From contig CM055103.1 in the NCBI GenBank assembly GCA_029204225.1, positions 19,110,925 through 19,174,924 of the forward strand: a stretch of 64,000 nt of DNA. Direction: 5' to 3'. Made by a program: the position numbers and the translations under genes. Under the pieces are notes generated by a model. That model worked only from the letters and a program-made list of their open reading frames with translations, was not told where the DNA came from and did no database searches. Shown here one piece after another: positions 32,740 through 46,269 of this stretch; within the stretch, counting starts at the first letter, position 1, and each line of letters opens with the position of its first letter. This DNA is from Diphasiastrum complanatum. Taxonomy: Eukaryota > Streptophyta > Lycopodiopsida > Lycopodiales > Lycopodiaceae.

Positions 32740-33310
32740 CTCTCGCAGAGCTCCCTAAAGTTCCATCTCATTTTGAGACCATGACACAGAGAAGCTTGCG
32801 AGATTTATTTCACTGTCTAAGTGCTTGTGCAGGTCAAGAACCCTCATAGAGAATTTTGAAGTTCCATCTCAGTAAGACTAGAACACAGAAGAGTCTCCGA
32901 GAGTTAGTTTGATTTCAATGAGCAAAAAATTGGGTTTAAGTGCTAAAAAATCACTAAAAAGTAAAGATCCAACAAATCCTTCCAGAAAGAACTCTCGCAG
33001 ACCACTCCAATCGATCCAGAATGTCAATTCCCATTAGTGGTGAAGCTTGCGAGAGTTAGTACTGATTATTGGTGAAGATCAAGTCAAATTAGTGGTTCTG
33101 GACCCTCGCAAATAGTGAAATTTTCACTTAATGCGAGAGTAACCCTCGCAAAATACTAGAGTTAGATCTGCTTTAGATACAGCTCCTATGAACCTTGCGA
33201 GAGTTAAGTCCTAGTAATCAGAGAGATATCAAGATTTTTTACTAAAAAATAGTTAGGGAACCCTCATACAGCCAACCCTCACACTAGAAAACCCTCGCAA
33301 ACCATATCAG
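32740..33310 (+). repeat. CTCTCGCA / TGCGAGAG array in gypsy leader
   Basis: About ten copies of CCTCGCA/CTCTCGCA or the complement TGCGAGAG occur at about 32740, 32794, 32893 (degraded), 32992, 33047, 33103, 33132, 33143, 33187 and 33292. They form blocks of very roughly 110-150 bp with forward and complementary copies alternating. The region precedes gag and holds no open frame. Confidence 0.75.
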
Positions 33311-33615
33311 TAGGAAGATCTGCACCAGATCCAGCTACTGTCAAAATCTTAGGTCAATCAGTGCAAGGAGTAAAAAGTTATCAAGGAAAAACCACCATAA
33401 GGGGCCTGATTTTCAACTTTCGGCCAGTCAGATTGATCAGATCCTTAAGATCCAGATTGCATCCAACTGTATCAGCAACATCCAATCACTCTAGGTTCTA
33501 TCATCAAATGAATCTGAAATCAGGATGATCAGTAGCAAGAAGGACATCGAATCAAGCACCACACCTTCCCAGAATAGCAGCTGCACAACAAGAGACAGAA
33601 CCGAAACCAGCACCA

Positions 33616-35109
33616 ATGGATCCAATGGGTCAACCCATACATGTTGCTCCCTTGCAAGTAGTTCGGAGAGCACCACGGATGGAGATGCCGAAATACAACG
33701 GATCATCAAATCCCATCTGGTTCCTCCAGATCTACGAGCAGGCTTGTGAAATCTACGGTGATCAGACATCTGCAGAGAAGTTGATGCTATTTCCTATGTC
33801 CCTAGTAGCTATGGCTCAAGACTGGTTTTTCAATTTGGCAGAGGAAGAGAAATCCACATAGGAAATGGTTAAGACGGCTCTCATCACGCGCTTTAAACCA
33901 AGGAAGTTCCTAGAAGACCCATTTCTCCTGTTCAACAAGGTCAAGATGGGAAAAAGAGAAAGGGTCAAGGACTATATTGACTGGGTCAAACATCTACGAT
34001 CCGAGTGCAGTGCAGTCCTAACTCCCGATCATGCGGTGATCATGTGGTTATTTGCGGGGTTACCACGTAGCATCAGGAGAGAATTGAAATGACAGGAGCA
34101 GTACGCTACTCTGCAAGAAGCTATGGAGGATGCCATCAGGGAAGAGGATGAGGGATCAGACGATGAATATCCAACCACCCATACTCCTATTCCCTCGATA
34201 ACATCATCATCATCAAATGCTTCCACTCTATCCACAGAACTGTTGTTGGAATAGATGACAAAATTACACAAATAGCAGATGGAGCAACTTACAACACAGT
34301 TTGATCAGAAACTAAAATCCTTACAAGGAACTGTAACAACAATGCCCACTCCACCGAAACAAAACCATCTACAGTATCCCCACTGCAAAAATGTATGGTG
34401 TTCAATATGCACACAAAACCATACAACGAATGAGTGTCCAGTCCTAAAGCAAAATCTAAGATTGACCCAGAGATTTTGCCATTTGTGTAACGCAACATCG
34501 CACGATACGGCCTTTTGCCCATTTAACCCCCGGATTGTCCAACAGAAGAGGAGTCCTTATCAAAATTCTTATTCATATCATCAAGGGGCACCAAATACGG
34601 CACTGAGATGTTGTTTAATCAACAACGCATGGCCTTATTTGCACCACCAGGGCCAGCTAATCAACAAGTGGCCCACGTAAACTTGACAGTAGTAGAACCA
34701 GAGATGCCAGTACCACCTCAACCTGAGCAGCAGGAATGGTATGGGCTGGATGAACCATATATGGATCCTGTCATAAATGAATATATTGTGGCCTATTTAG
34801 CTCAAACTTAGCGTCAGGGCAAGAGAAATTATGGCTGCTACGGATGCGACGAAGGACACAGAATTGCTGAATGTCCTTACAAGGGACAATACACATCTTT
34901 CTGCCGGGAATGCGAATATGGGCACTGCTTCAAAACTGTCCATTGAGACCTTGGACCAGTGCACCATTGAATTTCATTGCGATACAACCAACAACAGTTC
35001 CAATGGGAATGCCACCAAAAAAGCAATAATTCCATGCTCATGTGTTAGCCGTCACACGAACACAGAAGAGGAAGGAAGTGGCTCTCTCACCACCACCATC
35101 GGTCGCTGA
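33616..35109 (+). pseudogene. Gypsy gag with zinc knuckles
   Basis: The capsid-like gag core (Retrotrans_gag type) starts after MPKYNGSSNPIWFLQIYEQA and includes MAQDWFFNL and a KVKMGKRERVKDYI segment. In-frame stops occur at 33859, 34090, 34252 and 34273. The following region has two zinc-knuckle-like motifs, CSICTQNHTTNEC and CHLCNATSHDTAFC; the second is canonical C-x2-C-x4-H-x4-C. A third, CYGCDEGHRIAEC near 34840, is in a shifted frame. Three knuckles is more than most gypsy gags carry. Confidence 0.82.
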
Positions 35110-35500
35110 TGACCAACCCTCAACTTCAGCGCCATATCCAAATGTGAGGAAAGAAAAGAGATAGTACCAGAAGATACGACATTGGGTATAGAGAGCACAA
35201 GCAGAGGAAAGAGCACAAGAAGAGGCTAACTCTATGGAATCTCCCACTAACGAAGAACCAGGACCACGAACGGGCCCGCCACTGCGCACTGATCAGAATG
35301 ATCGATTGCATCATCATGAACCACATTTCCACATGGTGGAGCCTGAGGAACCGCATACAGAAGTGCTTGCCAGTTTGCTAGCAAGCTGTGTCAACCTACC
35401 TTTGGGAGAGTTGTTACGAATTGCACCACAAGCTAAGGGCCTTTTGGTTGAATGGGTCAAAACAAAAGCAGAACCAGTAGTACCATAACCCATATACTGT

Positions 35501-35830
35501 GTGGGCTACGATGAGACTAGTAACGTCCTCCACATCGAGGCAGCGTGGGAGAGTGAGAAACACAACATCACCCTGCCAATCAAACACAAGAGATTCGAGG
35601 ACAAGGCAATAGTGGTAGATGGAGGATCAGGTGTCAATTTGATCTCCACTACCTTCTATCAAAAGTGGAGCTTACAAGGATTGAAGCTAGCAAAATTCGC
35701 TATCAAGCTAGCTGATCAATTCTATGTAAAGCCGAAGGGCGTAGTCAACGATATCCCTGTAAAAATAGCAGGCATGCAGTTTGTGATCACTTTTGTAGTG
35801 ATGGACATACCTGGAATTACAGTGATCTGA
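35501..35830 (+). pseudogene. Gypsy protease domain
   Basis: An open frame of about 110 codons contains AIVVDGGSGVNLIS, matching the retropepsin active-site pattern with D-G-G in place of the D-S/T-G usual in many families, as is common in this gypsy group. It then runs VNDIPVKIAGMQF and FVVMDIPG, the flap and C-terminal strand. A stop at 35828 separates it from RT, which begins in another frame. Confidence 0.8.
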
Positions 35831-35868
35831 AGGGCATTCCACCAACAGTAGTCCAACACACCATACCC

Positions 35869-37129
35869 TTGGTGGATGGAGTAGTCCCCAAGGTGAGTAG
35901 TTATTATTGTTGCAACTCGAACTACATGGAGTTGATCAAGCAAGAGTTGCAGAAGCTGTTAGACGCAGATTTCATTTACAAAGTCGAGCACACTGAATGG
36001 GTATCACCGGTAGTTATTGTACCCAAAAAGAACGGCAAAATACGAATCTGTGTGAATCTAAAGGTGCTTAATGCAGTCACCAAAAAGGATCATTTTTCTT
36101 TACCCTATATGGAAAGTATCCTTGACAGCCAAAGCCTATAGTTTTCTGGATGGCTTCAGTGGTTACAATCAAGTGAAGATAGCACCTCAAGACCAGCATA
36201 AGACAACATTTGCCATGGAATGAGGAACCTATGCCTATAAGGTGATGCCATTCAGACTTTGTAATGCCCCAATCACTTTTCAGTGAGTCACGTAGGCGGC
36301 ATTCAAGGAGTATTTGTAGAAATTTTTGGAAATTTTCTTGGATGATCTGTGCATGCATGGACCAAACTCTGAATACTTATCCAATCTAGAGAAGGTGCTA
36401 CAAAAATGCCGTGAATTCTAGATCTCCTTGAATCCAAAAAAATGTCAATTTTGGGTTACACATGGCTTGATTCTTGGCCATATAGTGTCTAGACACGGGA
36501 TCGTCACAGACCTATCAAAAATCAGGATCGTTGTTGATCTACCACCACCAAGAACGATCCGTGAGGTCTACATCTTTATGGATCATGCTAACTATTACAG
36601 GATTTTCATTCTAGATTTTGTGGAGTTGGCACGACCGATTTACAAACTCACAACAAATCCACATTGGAATGAGAAAGCCCTAAAGGCTTTCCAGAAGCTT
36701 AAGAATGCATTGGTTTCAGCACCAATCTTACGACCACCCAATTGGTCCATTGAGTTTCATGTGCATACGGACGCATCGAATTATGCAGTTGGAACAGTCT
36801 TAACCCATCCAGGAGAACACAAAAAGGATTTTTCGATCCGATTTGCATGCCGACAGCTCAGTTATACAGAATTGAATTATTCAACCATAGAGCGAGAGAC
36901 ACTAGCAATGATATATGCAGTTAAGAAGTTTCGTCACTATTTGATGGCCACACACTTTGTCTTTTATACGGACCATCAACTCCTACAACATGGGTTACTT
37001 CTGTTGCTGGAGTTTGATTTTCAGATAGTAGTCCACAAGGAAAAACAACACTACATGGCAGATCATGTATCGCAAATCAAGAGAAAGAAAATTGCAACCC
37101 AACTTGACGCATGTCTTATTTTACATTGA
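35869..37129 (+). pseudogene. Gypsy reverse transcriptase and RNase H
   Basis: RT starts with VVPKKNGKIRICVNLKVLNA and continues in other frames with FLDGFSGYNQVKIAP, the catalytic FLDDL (about 36335-36350) and NPKKCQFWV. RNase H follows with DASNYAVG, LNYSTIERETLAM and FYTDHQ, and has a good C-terminal end at 37129. RNase H is intact in one frame, while the RT core is broken by stops and shifts near 36140-36430. Confidence 0.88.
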
Positions 37130-37248
37130 CACAATACCGGAATGGGTTGCCGACATAGTTGAATATCCAAGGCGGGGCCAGCCAGACAAATCATTACCAA
37201 AGGCGGATAAGTGAAAACTGATCTTGAAAGCTAGACCTTATCAGCTGA

Positions 37249-37922
37249 TTGCTGGCCAATTGTATAGAAGAGGACCAGATGGACTTCTTCAATGATGTAT
37301 TCTTCCTCATGAGGCCACCCAAATCATTTCGCTTTCACATGAAGGCATGGGTGGAGGTCATTTTGCATCCCACATTACAATTGGCAAGATCCTGCAATCA
37401 GGATGCTAGTGGCCAACGATTCATAAGGATACGGAGGAATACATTAGAAAATGTGATGTGTGCCAGAGGGCAAGGAGACCAACAAGATTGAATTATGACC
37501 TTTTGCACCCGGTCTTAGTTCAAGCACCGTTTGAAAAGTGGGGATTGGATTATATTGGTCCAATTCACCTTGCAGCCAGGAGTACCCAAGCCCGATATAT
37601 AATCGTGGCCACTGACTACCTCACCAAGTGGGTCGAAGCCAAGGCAATGAGAGTAGCTGATGCTAGGACCACTGCCAAGTTTCTCTATGAAAATATCATT
37701 GTGTGCTTTGGATGCCCGGTGGAGATAGTCAGCAATCGCGGAAGTCATTTCATCAATGAGACCATCAAGGTCCGGTTGGAGGAATTCTTCGTGATTCATA
37801 GAACCAGTACACCTTATGATCCTTGTGGTAATGGGCAAGTAGAATCGTCCAATAAGATCCTACGTAGCATACTCATGAAAACAGTTGAAGCTAGTAGATC
37901 GGATTGGGAACACAAATTATAG
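37249..37922 (+). pseudogene. Gypsy integrase, truncated, catalytic Asp lost
   Basis: The zinc region ends KCDVCQRARRP in one frame (about 37450). The catalytic core starts WGLDYIGPIHLA with the first aspartate, then ATDYLTKWVEAKAM. The second catalytic position reads SNRGSHFIN, where the family has SDRGSHF, so aspartate is replaced by asparagine. The glutamate is kept in NGQVESSNK. The frame ends at 37922 before the C-terminal domain. Confidence 0.88.
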
Positions 37923-38053
37923 CATTTTAGAAGCCCAAGAATTAAGAAACACTCCTTTCTTGATTCTTGGACACCCCAAGGACGTCAAGAACTGGATTGT
38001 AAGAGAATATGCAAGATTTACACCACAAATCCAGCCTATTTAGTTTACTTGAA

Positions 38054-38655
38054 TGTTGGAACCTACATAAATCCATAAGAAAACAAGAAATCTAATCCAC
38101 CACTAAGATCCACAGCCACACACAAAGGCAATGGAAGGGCAAGATCATTAATGCATCACTCAAGAAACAAGAATGATTAAGGAGCTCAAGAATGCACCAA
38201 AACTCATGGAAGGTCTTCTCATTTCAGCATGGAGTAGATACATTTACAAAAGGTTCCCTTCTACAAAGAGGAAGTCTCTTAAATAAGCAAGAGAGCTCCT
38301 TAGGTGGCATCCTAGTGGCATTTCCACATTACACAAATTACAAGTGGAATTATGCTATCCACTAGAGGTCACCATCAGAAGGTGGTTTACTCTACTTTTT
38401 TTAAGAGGGGTCTACTTGCATTTATTACTTTGCCTAGAAATACTAGTTCCTACATGGTCATTCCATCTTTCGGGATTCACCGCGAGGCTTACACAGTTCT
38501 TGCTTGTCATTCTTAACTAGTACTTCTCGGCTCTCATACTCGGCTCTCAGTCTTCGTTCATCTCGTCTTCTCAGAGACCTCCTCGGTCTAAGGTGAGAGG
38601 TGCTCTTGGGAAGCTCTGGCCGAGTATCTTGGGGATTCGTTAAAATCAGCCAACA
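38054..38655. other. Possible solo LTR (unproven)
   Basis: The segment begins TGTTGGAACC and ends CCAACA, the usual palindromic plant LTR ends, about 600 bp apart and just past the truncated gypsy integrase. The flanking 5-mers differ (TTGAA and TACAA), so no target duplication supports it. Confidence 0.3.
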
Positions 38656-41600
38656 TACAATCACCTAGAACAACATCTAGAAATTACAAAGTTCTACTGA
38701 ATTCCAACTGAATTCAGTGGTTATCCTTAATGTTAGTTAGACTCTGCCATCCAATATGAGCTCACTGAAATTCAATCAATAACCTAGGATATATTCCTCA
38801 TTCAAGAAATATTCTATATCAAGAATCTCCTATATTCTATGCACACAATTCCCAAAGATGAATCCTGATGACTCACAAATCATCTGTCTTATAAGCAATG
38901 AAACCTTAATCTAATCTTTACCAACACTTTCTATATTCATGAATATCTCATAGCTCAACATCCCCAAAAATCCTCTAGTTCCATATTCTTCAAAATAATC
39001 ACTTAGAGAGTTCCTCTATTTCTACTAGATAGTTCAACCTTTGCACACATACTGCATTTTTTTTTTAAATCTATGCAAGTGGCTGATTCATTGAAAGTCT
39101 TATTCCTATCTTTTCTTCTCCTCCTTTTAAAAGAAATTCCATAATTTCAACTAAAAAGTTCTTAGGAGACAACGTATAAGATATCAAAGATTTGAAAAAG
39201 TCAGCAATGAGTATCCAATACTATTACAAACTGGACTTTTTCCTCAGAATCATAGAATATCTTATCCCGAGTGATAGAAACTTACATCTCAATAATCAAC
39301 TATCAAATAGAGATAAACATTTGGGTTTAGGAAGACTAAATTCCACTTAATCAATTGAAAACATCATTTGATTCTGAGCCATATTTACAAATCATATATA
39401 GAAGTATAATTTCATATAACTTTTCAGTCCTTCAGAACCAGGTTCTACATTGGAAGGAATTATATGAATCTCAATCCAATTGTCTTGTATTTAAGAAATT
39501 TCTAAAAAGTAGAGGTTTAACAAAATAGAGAATTAGATTTCAAGGCTTCCAGATTTTGTAAATAATGAGATACTACTTTGGGATCTAGATCATATCTCAA
39601 ATTTTTCCAAAATACCCTAAACAAATAACCGGTGGATTTCACTATTAGTATGGCCAATACAGTAATCACTAACCATCAATCTACAGATCATTCTCACCCA
39701 AGAAATTTCCTTTGGAATCATTGATGTCCCATACCACCAGCTTTTTCTCCAAAAATCCTTTCCATCTAGATTTGTTTTGCCCAAAAAGTCAAAAAGACTA
39801 TTTGGCTATCCTATATCCAACTATAGGATTAGAATCACAACCAATTCCAAGAGATACATCACCCATTGAAATCCCTTATGTTTCTTAAGTGTTACCCAAA
39901 GAATACCATTTCACATTGTAACCCAGCAAGGACAAGACGAAATGTATCATCCAAGTACAGATGAAATGTCAAAAGTGTATTCACTAACCCAAAAGGAACA
40001 CAGATCTCAAAAAACCGAATACCAGACTAATCTAGATATCCAATATCTATTTCAGAATCGGTAAAAAAAACTTAGTTCTTTTACTTGTTAAAATTTCTCT
40101 TGGTTGTCTTAGCCATTATAAAAGAAATACTCTATAATGCCACAAAAAAAAAATCCAAATTACTAGATCCCTGTATGGAACACCTTTCTTCTGCCATCAC
40201 TTGCAAGATCCAAATCCAATTGCAAAACAGAGATGGTTCCATAAATGGATTAATTGACTTGCCACTCACTTTTCCCTTAGAATAACTAATTTTTTGAAAT
40301 TCTAATTAACACTGGGGAAAAGGATTCCGAATGCCCAAAGGGAGTCTTCTTGATTAATTATCAATTGTTATTCTCATTTGCTATTAGTTATACTTCAAGA
40401 ATCAAAAGTAGATTAACAAAACTGATTGACTAGGTCAACCAATCGACTACCCCTTCAGGCTTCATCTCTTTTCCCACATTTGTTCTAGGAAAAAGTTCAA
40501 TTTGGTATCAGTAGTACATAACTGCACAACAACCAAACACTTTTGACTGTTCAATCATTAAGTGCCGCACTTAATTACTGGCAAATCTCCTTAATAAGAT
40601 TTACATTATTTTGGTCTTTATTGATCCCACAAAACAAGAAATGCTCCTTATTAATTGACAGATTCCCAAAAATCTTTAATCAAAAGTGTTTGGAACTGTG
40701 ATCTTAAAAATTGACTGATTTCAATTCAATAAGATCATTCAAATTACTAGCAATTTCTCTTTGATCAATAATCAACGAATTTGAACAAATCCAAAAAATC
40801 CATGGTTACTTCAAATTTTACGTAGACTGGGATTTTCAAATTCCGTTCGATATGGACCTAAATTGTGAAAATCGATCTAAAGCATCGACTTAGCAGTTTC
40901 ACAGCTACCATCACATTTCGAAAGGATTCCAAAAAATCCAGCATGCATGCGACATGACATGCAATGATTTCTAAAAAAATCAAAAAAAATTATGGAAATT
41001 GCCTAGAAACTAGGAAATCAACTTTTTAAACTAGAGTTGCCAAAAATAACTTCCTACATGAAATTTTCTCTAATCAGTCTACTGAACACCATGGACCATG
41101 CATACAGGTCTATCCATACATTTTCATCAATAGAAAAGCACTACATTGAGTTACAAGCATGCATGCATCAGAACATTATGAAAAATTTGCAAATTTTAGT
41201 TCAAAAATTGCCAAACTTTCGACAGCCATAACTTTCTCTACAGGACACCAAATTGGTTGTTGTAAAGCACCATACGGAGGGAGAGTGGGTCTACAAGACA
41301 CTTGCCACATCACTCTACCACCTAGGCTTCACACGTGCAAGCTTTAAATGACAAAAAAATCAGGTAGGAGGGTGCACTTTCTCTAGGTGGTATCAACAAA
41401 AAACCATCTCCAGGCCAATATGCATCCAATTAGAGGTTACAAGCACTCTTCTAAGGTTCATTAAAGAGGCATAGAGGCTTCTATTAGGTCCAACAAGCAA
41501 TCATAAACTTAGATCATGCAAAAGGGACAAGCTTCTATTAACAGATCCAATGTAATCCATCTATCAGATTCCACTTCTAACATCACAATTGACATCCAAA

Positions 41601-42552
41601 ATTGTGGACAAAGATATTAGTTAAGAATTCAGCTAAATGAATTCAATCCAGGAAATCAATATTCGGTATTAAGCAATTATTTATAGGGATTACAAAATCA
41701 TAACTGCGAAATACATTTTCCGATCACACTTACTACTCCTAATTTCCACTATTCTTCCTCCCTTGGAATTTTCAGTCCCTTGAAAATCTTTTTCAGCTAA
41801 GAATCACGAAAATAAAAGACATTAGTGAATTTTAAAAAAATGTTATTGTAGGAAAAAGTTTGAAACAATTTCACTTCTATCCTATACCTAGGTTACAGAA
41901 AGCAAAATACTAGTATGATCTATTTCATATAATTCACCATAGGATTTAACTGGAAATGAAATCAGTTTTGTACTTTCGATCAGATCCTATCAATTACACT
42001 TTTTCCAATAAAATTGGACTATTTTTCCTTTTCATTAAACTGGATTTAAGCGTTACTTCGTTAAAGTTGTCTATAATTAATGGAAAATCCATAAAATTTG
42101 GATTCAGGTACTTCTTTTCTATATTCAACAAAAAATTTAGTCGAATAAAGAACTACCTCCAAATATTATCCAGTTTATTCCAATTACTCACTTTAACAAG
42201 TATCACAAAAGCTTTGGATTTTATCATGAAAACAATAACAAATCCATCGGTGTTCCACCGATTTGAAAAGGAGAAAACCAAAAACACAATTTAACTCCAT
42301 TTACTGGGAGTACCAATACTCTAGAGTTAAGTGTTTAAATAGCATAGTACCAAGGAATCAAATTCCTATACCCGGTATATGACCGAGAACCATACCATTT
42401 TTCCTTTTTTGTCAAGATCGACTTAAAGCAGAAGAGTTTGGTCTTAGCTTTTGATGTTGTCAATTGTGCAGTTGTGATTGTTGGTCTGAATCAGTTTGCT
42501 CAGCTTTTATCTTCTTGTCCTTTGAAGGTTTCTTCTTCGGGAACTGTTGCAC
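38656..42552. other. Long AT-rich region, no gene recognised
   Basis: Only short frames, for example 41956-42294 on + (Phe/Lys-rich, no motif). There is no LTR pair or retroelement domain, and no repeat with a clear period. Confidence 0.5.
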
Positions 42553-43328
<776 letters not shown>

Positions 43329-43732
43329 CTCCCCCTTAAGCTTAACTCCTAGGACCCTGAATGAAATTAAGTAAGCTACATAATGCAACATGCTTTTCTC
43401 TTGACAGAGGCTTAGTCAAGATATCAGCCAACATACCGACAGTAGGACAGTAACTTAATTCGACATCCTTATTTTGAACTTTCTCTCAAAGAAAATAAAA
43501 TTGAACTTCAATGTGTTTAGTTCTAGAGTGAGTTCGTGGGTTCAGAGATAGAGCAACGCAGCTCTAATTGTCACAATAGAGTGTAGTTTGACTGATTTGA
43601 GAGATCATAAGATCCTGAAGCAATCTTCTGAGCCAGACAATTTCTTTCACTGTAGAGGTGGCTGCGACATATTTTGATTCAATGGAGGACAAAGAAATGC
43701 ATTTCTGCTTTCGACTATTCCACTTTGAAAGG
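43329..43732 (-). pseudogene. Copia RNase H end in deleted element
   Basis: The minus strand reads WNSRKQKCISLSSIESKY and EIVWLRRLLQDL, then TLYCDN. After a stop follow PRTHSRTKHIEV and VGMLADILTKPLSREKH, the complete C-terminal signature of copia RNase H. The start lies within three bases of the primer-binding site, so the deletion joined the leader directly to RNase H. A GGGGGAG purine tract (43329-43336 on the opposite strand) precedes the 3' LTR. Confidence 0.88.
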
Positions 43733-43745
43733 GGCTCTGATACCA
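43733..43745 (-). promoter_or_regulatory. Copia primer-binding site
   Basis: The minus strand reads TGGTATCAGAGCC, three bases inside the LTR end at 43749. Confidence 0.9.
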
Positions 43746-43748
43746 CTC

Positions 43749-44577
43749 TGTTGGGTGGCTCTCGAAGAGATTAGGTGCGGAATAGAAAACAAAGCTCCAA
43801 CATAGAGAACTTTAACAAGAACTTTACCAAACTACAACATCAACATTGACTTAGATCGAATGAAGGAATGTCTTGGTAGGTGTCAGAGACAACCATGAAG
43901 GGAGCGAAACAAATAGGTGTTTGAGACAACCATGATTCCTTTGAGATTAGACATTCCGAATTGAGTGAGTGTCAATCGAGAAAGAAAATTATCAAAAAGT
44001 ATTTGTAGTGCAATACACAAGAGAAAATAGAGAATCTAGATTAAGCTTTTGTGAATACAATGATCAGATTATGATCTTGTGTCCAAGAATGGTTCACAGT
44101 AGTGGCGCACGGTGTGCAGTGATCTTATTTAGCTAGCTACAGATTAGATAACTATCTCTATTCCTTGAATGGCTTTCACTCTCTCAGATATCTTTGATTC
44201 TGTGGAATCAGATGGTTAAGACACAATGGAGTTCGCCCAGGAACTCCGATTCACTCTTCTCCACTTTCAGCATCTCATCATTCTCACATTTGCTCGTGAA
44301 TTGCCGTTATGTATATACACATGAAACAATTACAATGACTGTGTGAAACAACACAATTACTAAAAAGTACTAAAGTGAACTGTGACGTGGTCTATGTAGG
44401 ACAGGGCGGTGTGGATGACGTGGACCTTGAACTCGAAGACTTTGAATTCGAAGTAGATCAAAGAAGATGCAGAACTCGAAGACCTCGAACTCGAAGAATT
44501 CGTCGTCGATCCTGCTTCTGCTCTAGTTGATTGATTGCACAGACGTTCAACTTCAAAAAGTAAAGCTGCAGTGCTAT

Positions 44578-44664
<87 letters not shown>

Positions 44665-44774
44665 TAGTGTACCGGTGCTCAAAAATTGAGACAAACTCGA
44701 ATGAGTCATGTTCTGATGATTCAAATTATAATGATTCGAATTCTGATGAGTTGGAGTGATGCTTAATTCCAACA
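43749..44774 (-). repeat. 5' LTR of deleted copia, 1026 bp
   Basis: The + strand starts TGTTGGG and ends TTCCAACA. On the element's strand the (TC)n tract follows about 120 bp from the LTR start. Confidence 0.88.
44581..44656. repeat. (GA)n tract in 5' LTR, 76 bp
   Basis: Pure AG dinucleotides with LTR sequence conserved on both sides, homologous to 43071-43210. Confidence 0.97.
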
Positions 44775-46152
44775 AAAACAACTTCAAACACCTTGCATAT
44801 GCATGCCAAAAGCCCAAAAGTAAGGTTAAAAATTACAAAAGGCCATGGGCCAACAAAACCAAACCCTTTCTTCTTCAAAGAAAAAAGAATTAGGGCCGGC
44901 TTCCTCTCCACATCATAGACCCTTGTTCGATTATAGCTCGCAGTTCAACAATCAGGCTGACAGCACAACGCTCCAACACCAAAGATGGCAAAGCAAGGAT
45001 TCATGTTAGCGGCATGCAAGCATGATGATCAACCTAATAGCCCAGCTACCTCCGCTGCAATTCAGGCTTCAAAATCACTATCTCAAATCGAATGCTCTTG
45101 CAACCTGTTATCAACAGATTGGCAACCGGTAAGGCCGCTATAGCAGATAAAGTTGATCGCGCACCTCTTTCAAACCACTGATTTCTGCAGGGGCAATCAA
45201 TCTTATTTCACTCAACATTGGAGAAGGAAAATTTTGAAATCACACTGTCCTTCCTCACGTTGCCATCGTGGGTAGAATGTTCCAACTGCTATCATCCTAT
45301 TCAAATCACGCTATTCAATGGATATAGGATCATGAGGATCTGAAGCAATGTGACATGGATTTAGACTTCCACAACCAGTAGGTGATTTCTGGAAAGGAGC
45401 ACTTTGTTTGCAAGCAGTCAGGCTCACCACACCAACGACTTGCAACACAAACAATGACCACTGCTTCTAACTAGCCATCAACAAAATCTACAAATCTGCC
45501 TCACAAATCTCCTTCTGTTCCATTTCACATGAACCAAAATTGTTGGGAAAAATTAAGAAGACAAACTGTATTTTGTCTTCTAGCAGGCTAAAACCATCAA
45601 TTCCACCAAAGCTTCAATTACCAAAAGGATGTAACAAACTTCTAGCAGAAAAGTGTTTTAATGGAGAGTTAAACTACATGCAATTAATATTTCCAAACAA
45701 TCAAAATTGTTTCAACAGGGAATAATTAATTCCAACTAGTCTCTATTTTTCAGCAACATATCATTAAGGAATATAACGTAATAACAATTTAACAAGAGTC
45801 TATAGTCAGCACGTAGTACTGGAGGATTAACTTCTGCAAAACTGAATCCTCAACATGCAAACAGTAGAATCCTAAAAACTTGGTTTTAATAGATTGTTTT
45901 TCAGGATAAACTGAACATACTCAATCTATCAACAACCATAAACCAATCCAGCATGTTATCAATCATCAATGATATGGGAGACAAGCTACCAGATTTGTAT
46001 ACACAAATCATACAATAAAAAAGGATTCTCTCAAAGTTCCAAAAAATTCAGACATGAATCACTACTAATTAGAAGCAATATCAACAAAAAGATAAATCAG
46101 TGGAAGTGCACTCTACCACTCCTCTTGCCACATGCTTCAACAACTCAAAAAC
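44775..46152. other. No recognised feature
   Basis: AT-rich DNA. It would be internal sequence of the minus-strand copia whose leader is at 46269, but no domain is readable. Confidence 0.4.
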
Positions 46153-46269
46153 TCAATTTTTTCCTTGAGAGTTCTGCACATCAATCCGGGACATAAATAC
46201 ATGAGCTTCCAATTTGATGTAGATCTTCTCCTTCCCATCCAAACCCATCTTAGCCGAGCTATGATACCA
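46153..46269 (-). pseudogene. Copia leader and gag start
   Basis: The minus strand reads TGGTATCATAGCTCGG (46254-46269), a one-base variant of the copia primer-binding site. Immediately after it is a start giving MGLDGKEKIYIKLEAHV, which resembles a copia gag beginning but soon stops. The LTR would lie to the right from 46271 (TGATATAGACC); its other end is not found. Confidence 0.45.

Larger units (their letters stand above)
31683..37922 (+). mobile_element. Ty3/gypsy (Tat/Athila type), decayed and 3' truncated
   Basis: A plus-strand element with a 5' LTR, primer-binding site, long leader, gag, protease, RT, RNase H and integrase in that order, which defines Ty3/gypsy. The primer-binding site and the integrase segment WGLDYIGPI fit the non-chromovirus Tat/Athila group. 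Stops and frameshifts affect every domain. The integrase ends abruptly at 37922 and the later polyprotein and 3' LTR are absent, so the copy was truncated. Confidence 0.85.

Noticed and set aside
38054-38655. Solo LTR with TGTTGG...CCAACA ends
   Set aside because: No target-site duplication; kept only as a weak feature, not a finding.
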